Shown: piece after piece, positions 1 through 6,432 of the stretch
How positions within the stretch are numbered: the stretch's first letter is position 1
Layout: each line of letters begins with the position of its first letter
From: Methanodesulfokora sp964525965
Lineage (GTDB): Archaea > Korarchaeota > Korarchaeia > Korarchaeales > Korarchaeaceae
Assembly (NCBI GenBank): GCA_964525965.1
Contig: CAZGKA010000116.1
Span: 1-15,752 of the forward strand
Direction of reading: 5' to 3'
Length of the DNA: 15,752 bases
The notes under the pieces: generated by a model
Databases searched by the model: none
What the model was told of the DNA's origin: nothing
Seen by the model: only the letters and a program-made list of their open reading frames with translations
Position numbers and translations under genes: made by a program

Positions 1-264
1 CACGTTCTGGAGAGCAGGGGCTGTGGTTATGACTCCGAAGAACAGCTCCATGAGCCCGACGAATCCCAGACCTATGGTCGGGCTCAGGACCATTGTGTAG
101 CTGAACATGACGGAGAATATTGAGAAGAACACTATGGTCAGTAGATTTGACTTCAGCAGGCTCCCAGCTCCAAACGAAAACCTCTTCATGCTTCTAGCCT
201 TCTTTCTAGCCCTGTATTGAGCTTCCTTAGCTAAAACTCTGGATATCTCGAGCCAGCTAGTCAT
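1..264 (-). CDS. ABC-2 type transporter permease, N-terminal part (cut by left edge)
   Basis: The first 88 codons of a membrane protein start at an ATG that directly follows the TAG stop of the ABC ATPase, with no spacing (TAG-ATG), so the two are almost certainly one operon and translationally coupled. The N-terminus (about residues 1-38) is charged and rich in Arg/Lys with a LAKEAQYRARKKA-like stretch, as expected for a cytosolic segment. It is followed by two hydrophobic segments, about residues 41-60 and 62-80. There are no stops up to the window edge. The pairing with a DrrA/NatA-like ATPase suggests the membrane half of an ABC-2 exporter; the family call rests on context and hydrophobicity because the conserved C-terminal region lies outside the window. 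The substrate is unknown. Confidence 0.7.
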   Translation of the reverse strand, partial: MTSWLEISRVLAKEAQYRARKKARSMKRFSFGAGSLLKSNLLTIVFFSIFSVMFSYTMVLSPTIGLGFVGLMELFFGVITTAPALQNV

Positions 265-1023
265 CTAGGCACCCCATAAGGTCTCCAAGAGCTCCTTCAG
301 ATCGCTCTCGAGTCCCGTGACCTTCATGAAGACGGACTCGAGGTCAGCAGCCCTGACCTTGTTCCTGAGCTCCTCCGTCGATCCCTTGGCTACAAGCTTG
401 CCTCTGTACACTATGATCACCTCGTCCGCCACTGCCTCGGCTATCTCAAGCACGTGTGTGGAGAAGATGACTGTCCTTCCCTCATCCGCGTACTTCCTCA
501 TCATCTCCTTCAGTATACGTCCCACCTCAGGATCCAGACCTGAGAAGGGCTCGTCCAGTATCAGAACCTTGGGATTGTGGAGCAGAGCGGAGGCCACGAG
601 AACCTTTCTCTTGTTTCCGTGGCTCAGCTCACCTATCAGCTTGTTCATGTTCTCCTCCATCTTGAAGAGCTTTGCCAGAAACCTGACCCTCTGCTCCGCC
701 TCGTCTCGGGGAATACCATAGACTCCCTGCAGGAAGGAGAACAGCTCGGCAGGTGTGAGGCTCTCGTACAGTATTATTTCCTCAGGGGAGTATCCCACTA
801 TCCTCCTGACCTCCAAGGTCTCCTCGATCGGGTTCATCCCATTAACTAGAACTTCTCCGGAGTCAGGTCTCACAACGCCCAGAGCCATCTTCATCATTGT
901 GCTTTTTCCGGATCCGTTAGGGCCCAAGAGTGCGTTTATCTTGCCTGCCTCGAACTCAACAGAGATCCCGTCCACGGCCACCACGCTGCCGTACCTCTTG
1001 ATAACATTCCTATACTCAAGCAT
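265..1023 (-). CDS. ABC-2 type transporter ATP-binding protein
   Basis: A 252-residue stand-alone ATPase of the DrrA/CcmA/NatA group, expected to power the adjacent permease at the membrane. Visible motifs are Walker A GPNGSGKS (34-41), signature LSHGN (133-137), Walker B VLILDEP (153-159), D-loop SGLD (161-164) and the H-loop histidine in STH (190). Two departures from consensus are seen: the signature has His in place of the third-position Gly (LSHGN rather than LSGGQ), and the Q-loop position after GYSP is Glu (81) where Gln is usual. Length is normal for a single-domain ATPase with a short C-terminal extension. The ATG start has only a weak ribosome-binding sequence (GTGAT), and a TATA-like box sits about 35 bases upstream, so it probably heads its operon. 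The substrate cannot be read from sequence. Confidence 0.93.
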   Translation of the reverse strand: MLEYRNVIKRYGSVVAVDGISVEFEAGKINALLGPNGSGKSTMMKMALGVVRPDSGEVLVNGMNPIEETLEVRRIVGYSPEEIILYESLTPAELFSFLQGVYGIPRDEAEQRVRFLAKLFKMEENMNKLIGELSHGNKRKVLVASALLHNPKVLILDEPFSGLDPEVGRILKEMMRKYADEGRTVIFSTHVLEIAEAVADEVIIVYRGKLVAKGSTEELRNKVRAADLESVFMKVTGLESDLKELLETLWGA

Positions 1024-1272
1024 ATCACATCGATTGATGCTCGCGCCTGAGGGTACTTAAAATTATTTACACATTAATTTTCTCTTCAGAGGTCCCTGGG
1101 AGGATGCAATTCGTTCCTCTAGCGGGGTCGAAAAGTTGAGAGCTTTTCCTAGCCAGTTGGGCTGTTTGAGTTGAATATTGAGGATCAACCCGCCGAGGAC
1201 TAGTTCTTAGGTTGTTGTATCGTTATATTTATGTTTTCAATCTTTTATATAGGAGCATTGCAAATAAAGGGA
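1024..1272. other. Intergenic region with several short inverted repeats, no gene found
   Basis: The 249 bases between the ABC operon and the phosphoesterase carry no convincing coding sequence. The middle part (about 1088-1200) is G/C-rich and flanked by AT-rich ends. It holds a series of small hairpins: GAGGA/TCCTC (1100-1104 with 1115-1119), GAAAAG/CTTTTC (1130-1135 with 1143-1148), AGCC/GGCT (1151-1154 with 1160-1163) and GTTGA/TCAAC (1170-1174 with 1185-1189). This could be an uncharacterised small RNA, a terminator region for the phosphoesterase, or chance. No tRNA cloverleaf and no clear C/D or H/ACA box set was found. Confidence 0.4.
1056..1066 (-). promoter_or_regulatory. Probable TATA box for the ABC transporter operon
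   Basis: The minus strand reads ATAATTTTAAG here inside an AT-rich patch (about 1055-1080) that contrasts with its surroundings. Its centre is about 37 bases upstream of the ATG at 1023, which would place transcription start some 11 bases before the ATG. That fits the weak ribosome-binding site. Position and composition are the only evidence. Confidence 0.4.
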
Positions 1273-1866
1273 TTAAAACTTGAAGTGCTCTACGGCCAAG
1301 CTGTCAAGATCCACAACTGCGCATCTTCCCCGAAATGCAGGACCGGGATTGACCACAAGTGTCTCCCAAAGCTTGAATATCGCCGGACTTTCGTGAACGT
1401 GTCCGCACAGGCAGGCCAAGGGCTTTAGCTCTCTGACAATCCTCCTGACCCTTCTGCTCCCTATGTGCCTGCCGATGAAGGCAAGGTCAGCCTGGGTGTT
1501 GAGGGGTGGAACGTGGGACACCAACACCCATCTATCATCTGGATTTACCAGGTTAGACAGCTTTTCTTCATCCTTCTTCTCGGTGTAGGGACCCACGCCA
1601 GCAAATTTCATTCCTTCAAGTTCGATTATCCTTCCGTCCAGAAGGATCCCGAGCTCCTCAGCCGTCTCCAACACGGAGTAAGGGTCCATGTTCCCGGAGG
1701 AGTAGAGGGTCTGAAAACTTGACGCCAGTTCCCTGAGGATTGAGGCGCTCTCTATGTCACCGCTCATGACTATAAGCTTTGCTCCAACTCTCTCAGCCGC
1801 CCTGATCATCCTGTCAGCGCCAACCCTACCGTGCACATCGGATATATGCAGAATCCTCACCGACAT
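1273..1866 (-). CDS. Small metallophosphoesterase (calcineurin-like, MJ0936/YfcE-type fold)
   Basis: About 197 residues. The di-metal ligands of calcineurin-like phosphoesterases are all present (numbered from the upstream GTG at 1869): D11 and H13 in DVHG, D38 in SGD, N60 in the GNMD block (family usually GNCD or GNHD), H119 in SHVPP, and H157/H159 in CGHVHES. The family hydrolyses phosphodiesters or phosphomonoesters with two divalent metals; the substrate here is unknown. It begins a few bases after the stop of the GPN GTPase, so the two are cotranscribed. The start is uncertain: GTG at 1869 or ATG at 1866 both fit, with a GAGGT directly in front of them. I chose the ATG. Either choice leaves the fold intact. 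A role in RNA or nucleotide metabolism is only a guess from the partner gene. Confidence 0.88.
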   Translation of the reverse strand: MSVRILHISDVHGRVGADRMIRAAERVGAKLIVMSGDIESASILRELASSFQTLYSSGNMDPYSVLETAEELGILLDGRIIELEGMKFAGVGPYTEKKDEEKLSNLVNPDDRWVLVSHVPPLNTQADLAFIGRHIGSRRVRRIVRELKPLACLCGHVHESPAIFKLWETLVVNPGPAFRGRCAVVDLDSLAVEHFKF

Positions 1867-1870
1867 CACC

Positions 1871-2614
1871 TCAGGTCATATCTCCACAGGAGCACCAGAC
1901 CTCCTTCAGAAGGTCCATGAGCTCCTCCAACCCCTCCCCTTTTATGGCTGATATCCCTATAATCCTTACAGGTCTAGAGAAGGAGGACATCGCTCTGGCC
2001 AGCTCTCTGAGAGTTTCTCCGACCACTCCTTCTGCCACCAGTTCTCCGGATATCAGGGATGCCCACAGCCTCTCAACAGGGAGCTCCGACCAGAGGTCCT
2101 TCTTGTTCACCACCGGGACGACGGGAACAGCCAGCTTCAGCTCTATGAGCCTGGACATCAGGGCAGCGAAAGCTGCATCTTCGAGCTCCCTCCCCGGCTC
2201 GTGATCCCCTAGGAACACTCCAGCCAGCGGACAAATGTTGGATATGGCTTCCACGATCCTCCTGCCGACGGGTCTGAGCGCGAAGAGGTCCATCTGCCCG
2301 GGAGTGTCTATTATTATGTAGTCGCTCCCTGAGGAGGTCATCTCATCAACGAGCCTGCCGAACACGTCCAAGATAAGCTCCACGCACCTTATCAGAGCTC
2401 CGTTAGGGCCCAGACCTTCCCTCCTCATGACCTCCCTCAGGCTGATGTACCTCCTCACATCCACATCGGGGGTGTACGGCAGGAGCTCCGCTCCTGGATC
2501 GAGATTTACCATACAGGCCTTGGCCTGATATCTCTCAGAAAGCCACGTGCCTAGTGAACGGGTGAGAGTGCTTTTTCCGGAACCAGCCACCCCGAGGATT
2601 AGAATCGCCTCCAT
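1871..2614 (-). CDS. GPN-loop GTPase (archaeal, XAB1/Gpn-type)
   Basis: A 247-residue SIMIBI-class GTPase. G1/Walker A is GVAGSGKST (8-16), the diagnostic GPN loop is at 69-71, G3 is DTPGQ (103-107), G4 is NKKD (170-173), and a G5-like SAIKGEG follows near 222. GPN GTPases dimerise, the GPN loop contacting the neighbour's nucleotide. Eukaryotic members help assemble RNA polymerase II; archaeal ones (for example PAB0955) are well known structurally but their cellular role is not settled. The length is normal. The ATG is preceded by a strong GGTGAGGAG two bases upstream, which fixes the start. It is the first gene of a two-gene unit with the phosphoesterase and is divergent from the CooT-like gene. 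Confidence 0.94.
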   Translation of the reverse strand: MEAILILGVAGSGKSTLTRSLGTWLSERYQAKACMVNLDPGAELLPYTPDVDVRRYISLREVMRREGLGPNGALIRCVELILDVFGRLVDEMTSSGSDYIIIDTPGQMDLFALRPVGRRIVEAISNICPLAGVFLGDHEPGRELEDAAFAALMSRLIELKLAVPVVPVVNKKDLWSELPVERLWASLISGELVAEGVVGETLRELARAMSSFSRPVRIIGISAIKGEGLEELMDLLKEVWCSCGDMT

Positions 2615-2763
2615 CTCTCCTCACCCATGCTGAGGACTAGGTCCGAGCACACCCGAGCCGGATCGATTTTTCCGTCGGTGAAGATCCTTTGGATCCGATT
2701 TTACCGAAAGGTTCGGCGGAAAGATTATCCGCTCTACACGTAAAAAGTTTGAGGGTGAGGGAC
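2615..2763. promoter_or_regulatory. Divergent promoter region between GPN GTPase and CooT-like gene
   Basis: This 149-base gap must drive the GPN GTPase leftward and the CooT-like gene rightward. On the minus strand GGAAAAATCGATCC (about 2660-2673) has an AT core that could be the TATA element of the GTPase. On the plus strand the only AT-rich block close to cooT is TAAAAAGTTT (2741-2750). It is too close for a conventional leader, so an earlier AT stretch (AAAGATTATCC, 2720-2730) may serve instead. These assignments rest on composition and spacing only. Confidence 0.35.
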
Positions 2764-2952
2764 ATGTGCGAGGGCGTTGTTTACGTGCTCAGAGATGGGG
2801 ACAAGAGCAGGATCATGGAGGAGGTTGTTTACCTAGAGATACGTCCCGGTGAAACGACGATAGTGAACGAGGATGGAGAGAGGAGAACGCTGAGCGGGTT
2901 CAAACAGGTCAGGGTGGACATGATCAGGCATGAGGTCCTGATAGTTTGCTGA
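2764..2952 (+). CDS. cooT: CooT-like small nickel-binding protein
   Basis: A 62-residue protein beginning Met-Cys-Glu. The pattern MCEGVVYVL, a short acidic turn, VVYLEIRPGE, then an LSGFKQVRVD segment matches the CooT family (PF10133). Rhodospirillum rubrum CooT is a small dimeric Ni-binding protein of CO dehydrogenase maturation whose Cys2 is part of the metal site. The start was set at ATG 2764 rather than an in-frame ATG 75 bases upstream (2689), because the family starts at MC and because GGTGAGGG lies just before 2764; the upstream extension has no family resemblance. The gene is on the opposite strand from, but within 1.4 kb of, the cooF-cooS-cooC-hdr operon, which supports a role in loading Ni into CooS. 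Its 3' end overlaps the convergent AAA ATPase by 29 bases. The last residue is also Cys (62). Confidence 0.8.
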   Translation: MCEGVVYVLRDGDKSRIMEEVVYLEIRPGETTIVNEDGERRTLSGFKQVRVDMIRHEVLIVC

Positions 2953-4294
2953 TCATCCCCCTGAGGTCCACCAGCCTGACATCCTCGTCGCCAGAGAAGG
3001 TGAAACCGCTCCTGGAGTATATGTAGTAGATCTCCCTTCTCCTGCCGGACCTCCACGGGAACTCCTCGGCCTTCCTTATCAGGGAATGGAGGACCTCCCT
3101 CCCGACGGGCCTCTTCGTCCACTTGGCCTCCATGAAGTACGCTGTATCGGAACGCTCATCGACGGCCACTCCATCTATCTCAACGTCACCCCTCCACCAC
3201 CTTCCGACCTTGTTCGTCCTCACAGACCTTATGAAGTGCTCGAGAGCTATCTCCTCGAAGATCGCCGAGGTGTAGTGATCGAGCTCCTCTTTCACGACCT
3301 GCTGAACTCTGTCGACCTCCCCCATCTCCAGCAGGTGGAGGTTGGGCCTCACGAAGGTGAACCAAAACTTGAACAGATTGTCTTTGAGGAAGTATCTAGT
3401 CTTTCCCCTGACCTTCCTCTCGAGAAGCGGGACCTCCCTCCTGATTATGTCGAGATCTCTCTCCAGAACCTTGATATACCTCGGAAGCTCGCTGGAGGAC
3501 ATGCCCGACTTGGAGGCTATCTCCCCGAGGACTGAGGCCCCGGAGGCCATGGCCTCCAGTATGGCCATGTACCTCAGAGGTTCCCTGGTCTCCTCGGCCA
3601 ACAGGTAGTAGGGTTCCTCATACAGAGGGGCTCTGTTGTCCAGTATGAGGTTCTTTATGTTCTCCAGAAGTCCCTCCTTCCTGTCTATGAGGGAGAGGTA
3701 GGCTGGAACCCCGCCAAACACCGCGTAACATCTCACCATGTCCTCGGGGTTGAGGTGGTCCATGAACGGGATCGATGAGAAGAAGCTCATGGGTGAGACC
3801 TTGAGCTGACCCGTCCTCCTGCCGAAGATGGGTGATGAGGAGCTCAGGGCCACCCTTTCTATGACCCCAACCGAGGATCCGACCAGAACTACCATGGCTT
3901 TGGTATCCCTTAGGAGATCATCCCAGGCCTCTTGGAGCTCCATCAGAAATGATTCATCGCTCTCGGCCAACCTCTGGAACTCATCTATCACCAAAACAAA
4001 CCTCTCGTCCCTCGAGAGATCTGCCAGAAATCGGTATAGATCCCTGTAATCCTGGAGGTTTGGTCTGAAGATGTTCAGCTGCTCCTCCAGCATCTTGGAG
4101 AAGTCCTCCAGGGCATGTCTGCCAAGCCTTGAGACCATCAAGTAGGCCCCTCTTCTCTTCTCCAGGAACTTCTTCAGAAGGAAGGTCTTTCCGACCCTTC
4201 TTCTCCCATAGACTATTATGAGCTCCGGCTTGCCGCTATCATACCTCTTAGCGAGGAAGGAGAGCTCCCTGGTTCTATTTATGAACATAATCAT
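2924..4294 (-). CDS. Archaeal AAA ATPase with DUF234 nuclease-like C-terminus
   Basis: 456 residues, the usual length of the archaeal ATPase (PF01637) plus DUF234 (PF03008) family. Visible features are NRTREL near the N-terminus, Walker A GRRRVGKT (30-37), Walker B VLVIDEF (100-106) with a following Q, a sensor-like VGSS (138-141), a winged-helix segment about 245-300 (GEIASKSGMSSSELPRYI), and then a PD-(D/E)XK-like core: E347, D374 in EIDGVA, and E389/K391 in MEAKW. These proteins are abundant in archaea; DNA-linked or defence-like roles are suspected but unproven. The start may be ATG 4294 or 4288. A TATA-like box about 25 bases before 4294 suggests a leaderless transcript independent of the hdr operon just upstream. 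It overlaps cooT tail to tail by 29 bases. It is probably not functionally tied to CO metabolism. Confidence 0.9.
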   Translation of the reverse strand: MIMFINRTRELSFLAKRYDSGKPELIIVYGRRRVGKTFLLKKFLEKRRGAYLMVSRLGRHALEDFSKMLEEQLNIFRPNLQDYRDLYRFLADLSRDERFVLVIDEFQRLAESDESFLMELQEAWDDLLRDTKAMVVLVGSSVGVIERVALSSSSPIFGRRTGQLKVSPMSFFSSIPFMDHLNPEDMVRCYAVFGGVPAYLSLIDRKEGLLENIKNLILDNRAPLYEEPYYLLAEETREPLRYMAILEAMASGASVLGEIASKSGMSSSELPRYIKVLERDLDIIRREVPLLERKVRGKTRYFLKDNLFKFWFTFVRPNLHLLEMGEVDRVQQVVKEELDHYTSAIFEEIALEHFIRSVRTNKVGRWWRGDVEIDGVAVDERSDTAYFMEAKWTKRPVGREVLHSLIRKAEEFPWRSGRRREIYYIYSRSGFTFSGDEDVRLVDLRGMISKLSGPHA

Positions 4295-4312
4295 GATGAA
4301 TACAGATCTGAT

Positions 4313-4328
4313 GAATATAAAAATATTT
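4313..4328 (-). promoter_or_regulatory. TATA box for the AAA/DUF234 ATPase
   Basis: The minus strand reads AAATATTTTTATATTC across the hdrB stop and the 32-base gap. The core lies about 25 bases upstream of the ATG at 4294, and there is no ribosome-binding sequence before that ATG, so a leaderless mRNA is expected. The box overlaps the last codons of hdrB. Confidence 0.55.
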
Positions 4329-5076
4329 ACAGGAGGGTCCTCGGCACGGGGGTGAAGTGCTCCTCGAGGCCCAGCTCCTCCGGAGACTCGCCCATGGCCC
4401 TGGCCATGAGCTGAGTGAAGTGGAGCACGGGGAGGGATCCTCCGTAGAAGTCAAGCATGAAGTGACAGAGATTGCACATCGTCACGATGCAGTCAGCCCC
4501 GGACAGCTCAGCGGATCTCACAACTGACCTGGCCATCTTCCTGGCAGCTTCAGGCCTTCTGAGGGTCAGAGGGCCTCCACAGCACTTGAGCCTCATTGAA
4601 AAATCGATGGGGGTTACTCCTATCGCCCGCATGAGATCCTCGAGCATGTTCGGATCCTCCGGATCGTCTATAGCTATCTCCCTGGGCCTCAGGGCCTGAC
4701 ATCCGTAATATGTGGCCGCCCTGAGGTTCAGTCTTCTTATGACATTTTCCTCTATCCTGTCCAGCCCGATCTCGTCATGGAGGAACTTCACCAGGTGCTC
4801 CGCCTTCCCTCCTCCCCTGTTTATGTTGCTGTAGCACCCGCTGCATCCAGTGATCACCATCGAGGAGCGGGCTTCCCTCATTATTATACCGGCGAGTCCC
4901 CGCACTATGTTCACGTCGACGAGCTCGGCCTCCAGGGTTCCGCAACAGGGAGCTCTGTCGAGGATCATCGGCTCCACTCCCAGCTTCCTCAGGACGAACA
5001 CCGCTGTCTTCAGATATGCCCTCTCCGTGGTTTTAGCGGAACATCCGGGATAGTAAACCACGGTTCTACTTGACAA
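4327..5076 (-). CDS. hdrB: Heterodisulfide reductase subunit B-like (two CCG domains)
   Basis: A 249-residue protein with both cysteine-rich CCG domains that bind the two non-cubane [4Fe-4S] clusters of HdrB, where the disulfide is reduced. Domain 1 is C12, C44-C45-G46 and C78/C81; domain 2 is C126, C165-C166-G167 and C201/C204. The spacings (31 and 32, then 38 and 34 residues) fit the family pattern CX31-39CCX35-36CXXC. It is shorter than methanogen HdrB (about 290-300). The start is TTG at 5076, supported by GGAGGTGA six to seven bases upstream; it overlaps hdrC by 11 bases. It is the last gene of the coo-hdr operon. The disulfide substrate (CoM-S-S-CoB or another thiol pair) cannot be told from sequence. 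Confidence 0.9.
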   Translation of the reverse strand: MSSRTVVYYPGCSAKTTERAYLKTAVFVLRKLGVEPMILDRAPCCGTLEAELVDVNIVRGLAGIIMREARSSMVITGCSGCYSNINRGGGKAEHLVKFLHDEIGLDRIEENVIRRLNLRAATYYGCQALRPREIAIDDPEDPNMLEDLMRAIGVTPIDFSMRLKCCGGPLTLRRPEAARKMARSVVRSAELSGADCIVTMCNLCHFMLDFYGGSLPVLHFTQLMARAMGESPEELGLEEHFTPVPRTLL

Positions 5077-5548
5077 GCTTTCTCACCTCCCTCTTTATAT
5101 CCTCAGGAACGCTCCCCTTCTCTCCAACGATCCCCGTCAGTTTGATGCCCCTCAACCCGACCTCTCTGAGCGATCCCAGTATCCCAAGGGAGGACATGGC
5201 TACCCTGGCCGGGTTGACGAAGGCGTTCTCCCTGAGCTCCGAGATGAAGGCCCTCTCTACCCTGTCCATGCCGTGCTTCCTGACCCGAATGTTCGACAGA
5301 GCTGTAGCTATGTCCGGGAAGCTCAGACCCTGAGGGCACCTGACGGAGCAGAGGTAACAGTGGAGGCACGGCTCATAGAGCTTTCTCTCGACGACCTCCG
5401 TCATGTTCATCTGAACCATGTGCACGAGCATGTGAGGCCTGAAGCCGTTTATGTCGACCGCCTGACATGAGGAGGTGCACTCACCGCACTGAAAGCATTT
5501 GTAGACGTCCTGGCCGGATATCCTGAGGACCTCCTCGGCCAAGTTCAT
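5066..5548 (-). CDS. hdrC: Heterodisulfide reductase subunit C-like iron-sulfur protein
   Basis: A 160-residue protein with two [4Fe-4S] motifs: C18, C21, C24, C28 (CFQCGECTSSC) and C61, C64, C67, C71 (CLHCYLCSVRC). In HdrABC, HdrC relays electrons from HdrA to HdrB. The start is ATG 5548: it overlaps the stop of the preceding mvhD-like gene as ATGA and has GGTGAGAGG directly in front. A longer in-frame reading back to 5599 would lie inside the upstream gene and adds no family sequence. The C-terminal third (about 90-160) is the helical region usual in HdrC. The absence of transmembrane segments places it with the soluble HdrABC type, not HdrDE. Confidence 0.92.
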   Translation of the reverse strand: MNLAEEVLRISGQDVYKCFQCGECTSSCQAVDINGFRPHMLVHMVQMNMTEVVERKLYEPCLHCYLCSVRCPQGLSFPDIATALSNIRVRKHGMDRVERAFISELRENAFVNPARVAMSSLGILGSLREVGLRGIKLTGIVGEKGSVPEDIKREVRKLVK

Positions 5549-6432
5549 CCTCTCACCCTCCCCATGGAAATCGCTCTGGCGGTAAGTCTGGCCTTGCACT
5601 CAGGACATATGTTGGTTGCACCGGCCCTCTCTATCTCCTTCGAGGTCGCGAACGGCCTCCCACATACCTCACACCTCACGAGCTTCATCTCAGCCCCTCT
5701 GGACCACTCCTCCAAGAGCTGTCTCACGGTGACCCCGCCGAGGTCCACAGCCTCGACCTTGTTCTCCCTGCATGCCTCGACGCATTTGCCACATCCAACA
5801 CATTTGGCAGCGCTTATGTACAGAGTTCTGATGTCTTCTTTGTCCTCAATTCTCAGAGCCCCCTCCGGACATGCCTCCGCACAGGCCCCACATCCCAAGC
5901 ACTCTTCTGAGAAGACAGGTACCTCGAAGCCCGGTATGGGAACCAACCTGACCTCCTTGACGGTCTTCGCTATGGCTTTGAGCGACTCCACAAGGACCTC
6001 CTTCTTCTTCGGTTTTCTCTGAAGAACCCTTCTTTCTAGGGGAGGAAGCTCTTTGACCCTCGACGCCATCTCATTGGCAGCCGCCACGAACTTGTGGGGT
6101 TCGGATGCCGCCATGAAGAACATCTCCACCCTTTCGGGTTCGATACCCACGGCGTCCAGCAGCTGCTTCAGGAACTCCACCCTCCTCTCCGCCTTGAGGT
6201 TGCCGTCGACGTAGTGGCACTCCCCCTTCCTGCACCCAGCAACGAAGACGACATCGGCGCCTCTGGCCAAAGCGTAGAGCACCCAAGCAGGATCAACAGT
6301 TCCTGAGCAGGGAACTCTTATCACGAGGACGTTGGCCGGATGTTTTCTGTGGGTGCTTCCGGCTAGATCAGCAGCTGCGTAGGCACATTCATTGCAGCAG
6401 AAACCGACCACCAGTTTTTCCCCATCAGCCAC
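5545..6432 (-). CDS. mvhD: MvhD-like [2Fe-2S] protein fused to a 2x[4Fe-4S] ferredoxin and a zinc-ribbon-like tail
   Basis: 295 residues in three parts. Residues about 8-122 are the MvhD/FrhD delta domain (GFCCNECAYAAADLAG, a VPCSGTVDP block, VAGCRKGECHY), with C12, C13, C16, C42, C67 and C72; MvhD passes electrons to HdrA. After a lysine-rich linker (about 138-160), residues 178-221 form a two-cluster ferredoxin (C178, C181, C184, C188; C211, C214, C217, C221). Residues 254-279 carry two CXXC pairs (C254/C257, C276/C279) like a zinc ribbon or rubredoxin knuckle. The start is GTG 6432, six bases after GGAGGTG; a GTG at 6441 lies inside that ribosome-binding site and is less likely. It overlaps hdrA by 8 bases. 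There is no hydrogenase partner nearby, so the fused ferredoxin may link it to CODH/CooF instead. Confidence 0.9.
   Translation of the reverse strand: MADGEKLVVGFCCNECAYAAADLAGSTHRKHPANVLVIRVPCSGTVDPAWVLYALARGADVVFVAGCRKGECHYVDGNLKAERRVEFLKQLLDAVGIEPERVEMFFMAASEPHKFVAAANEMASRVKELPPLERRVLQRKPKKKEVLVESLKAIAKTVKEVRLVPIPGFEVPVFSEECLGCGACAEACPEGALRIEDKEDIRTLYISAAKCVGCGKCVEACRENKVEAVDLGGVTVRQLLEEWSRGAEMKLVRCEVCGRPFATSKEIERAGATNICPECKARLTARAISMGRVRG

Noticed and set aside
1231..1428. Plus-strand 65-codon frame running from the intergenic region into the phosphoesterase
   Set aside because: Mostly antisense to conserved phosphoesterase residues and not similar to anything recognisable.
2689..2763. 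In-frame 25-codon N-terminal extension of the CooT-like protein from ATG 2689
   Set aside because: No family similarity, it lies in the divergent promoter region, and the CooT family starts at Met-Cys, with a ribosome-binding site before 2764.
5549..5599. Longer hdrC start at 5599
   Set aside because: It would overlap the upstream gene by 55 bases; the ATGA overlap and GGTGAG site support 5548.
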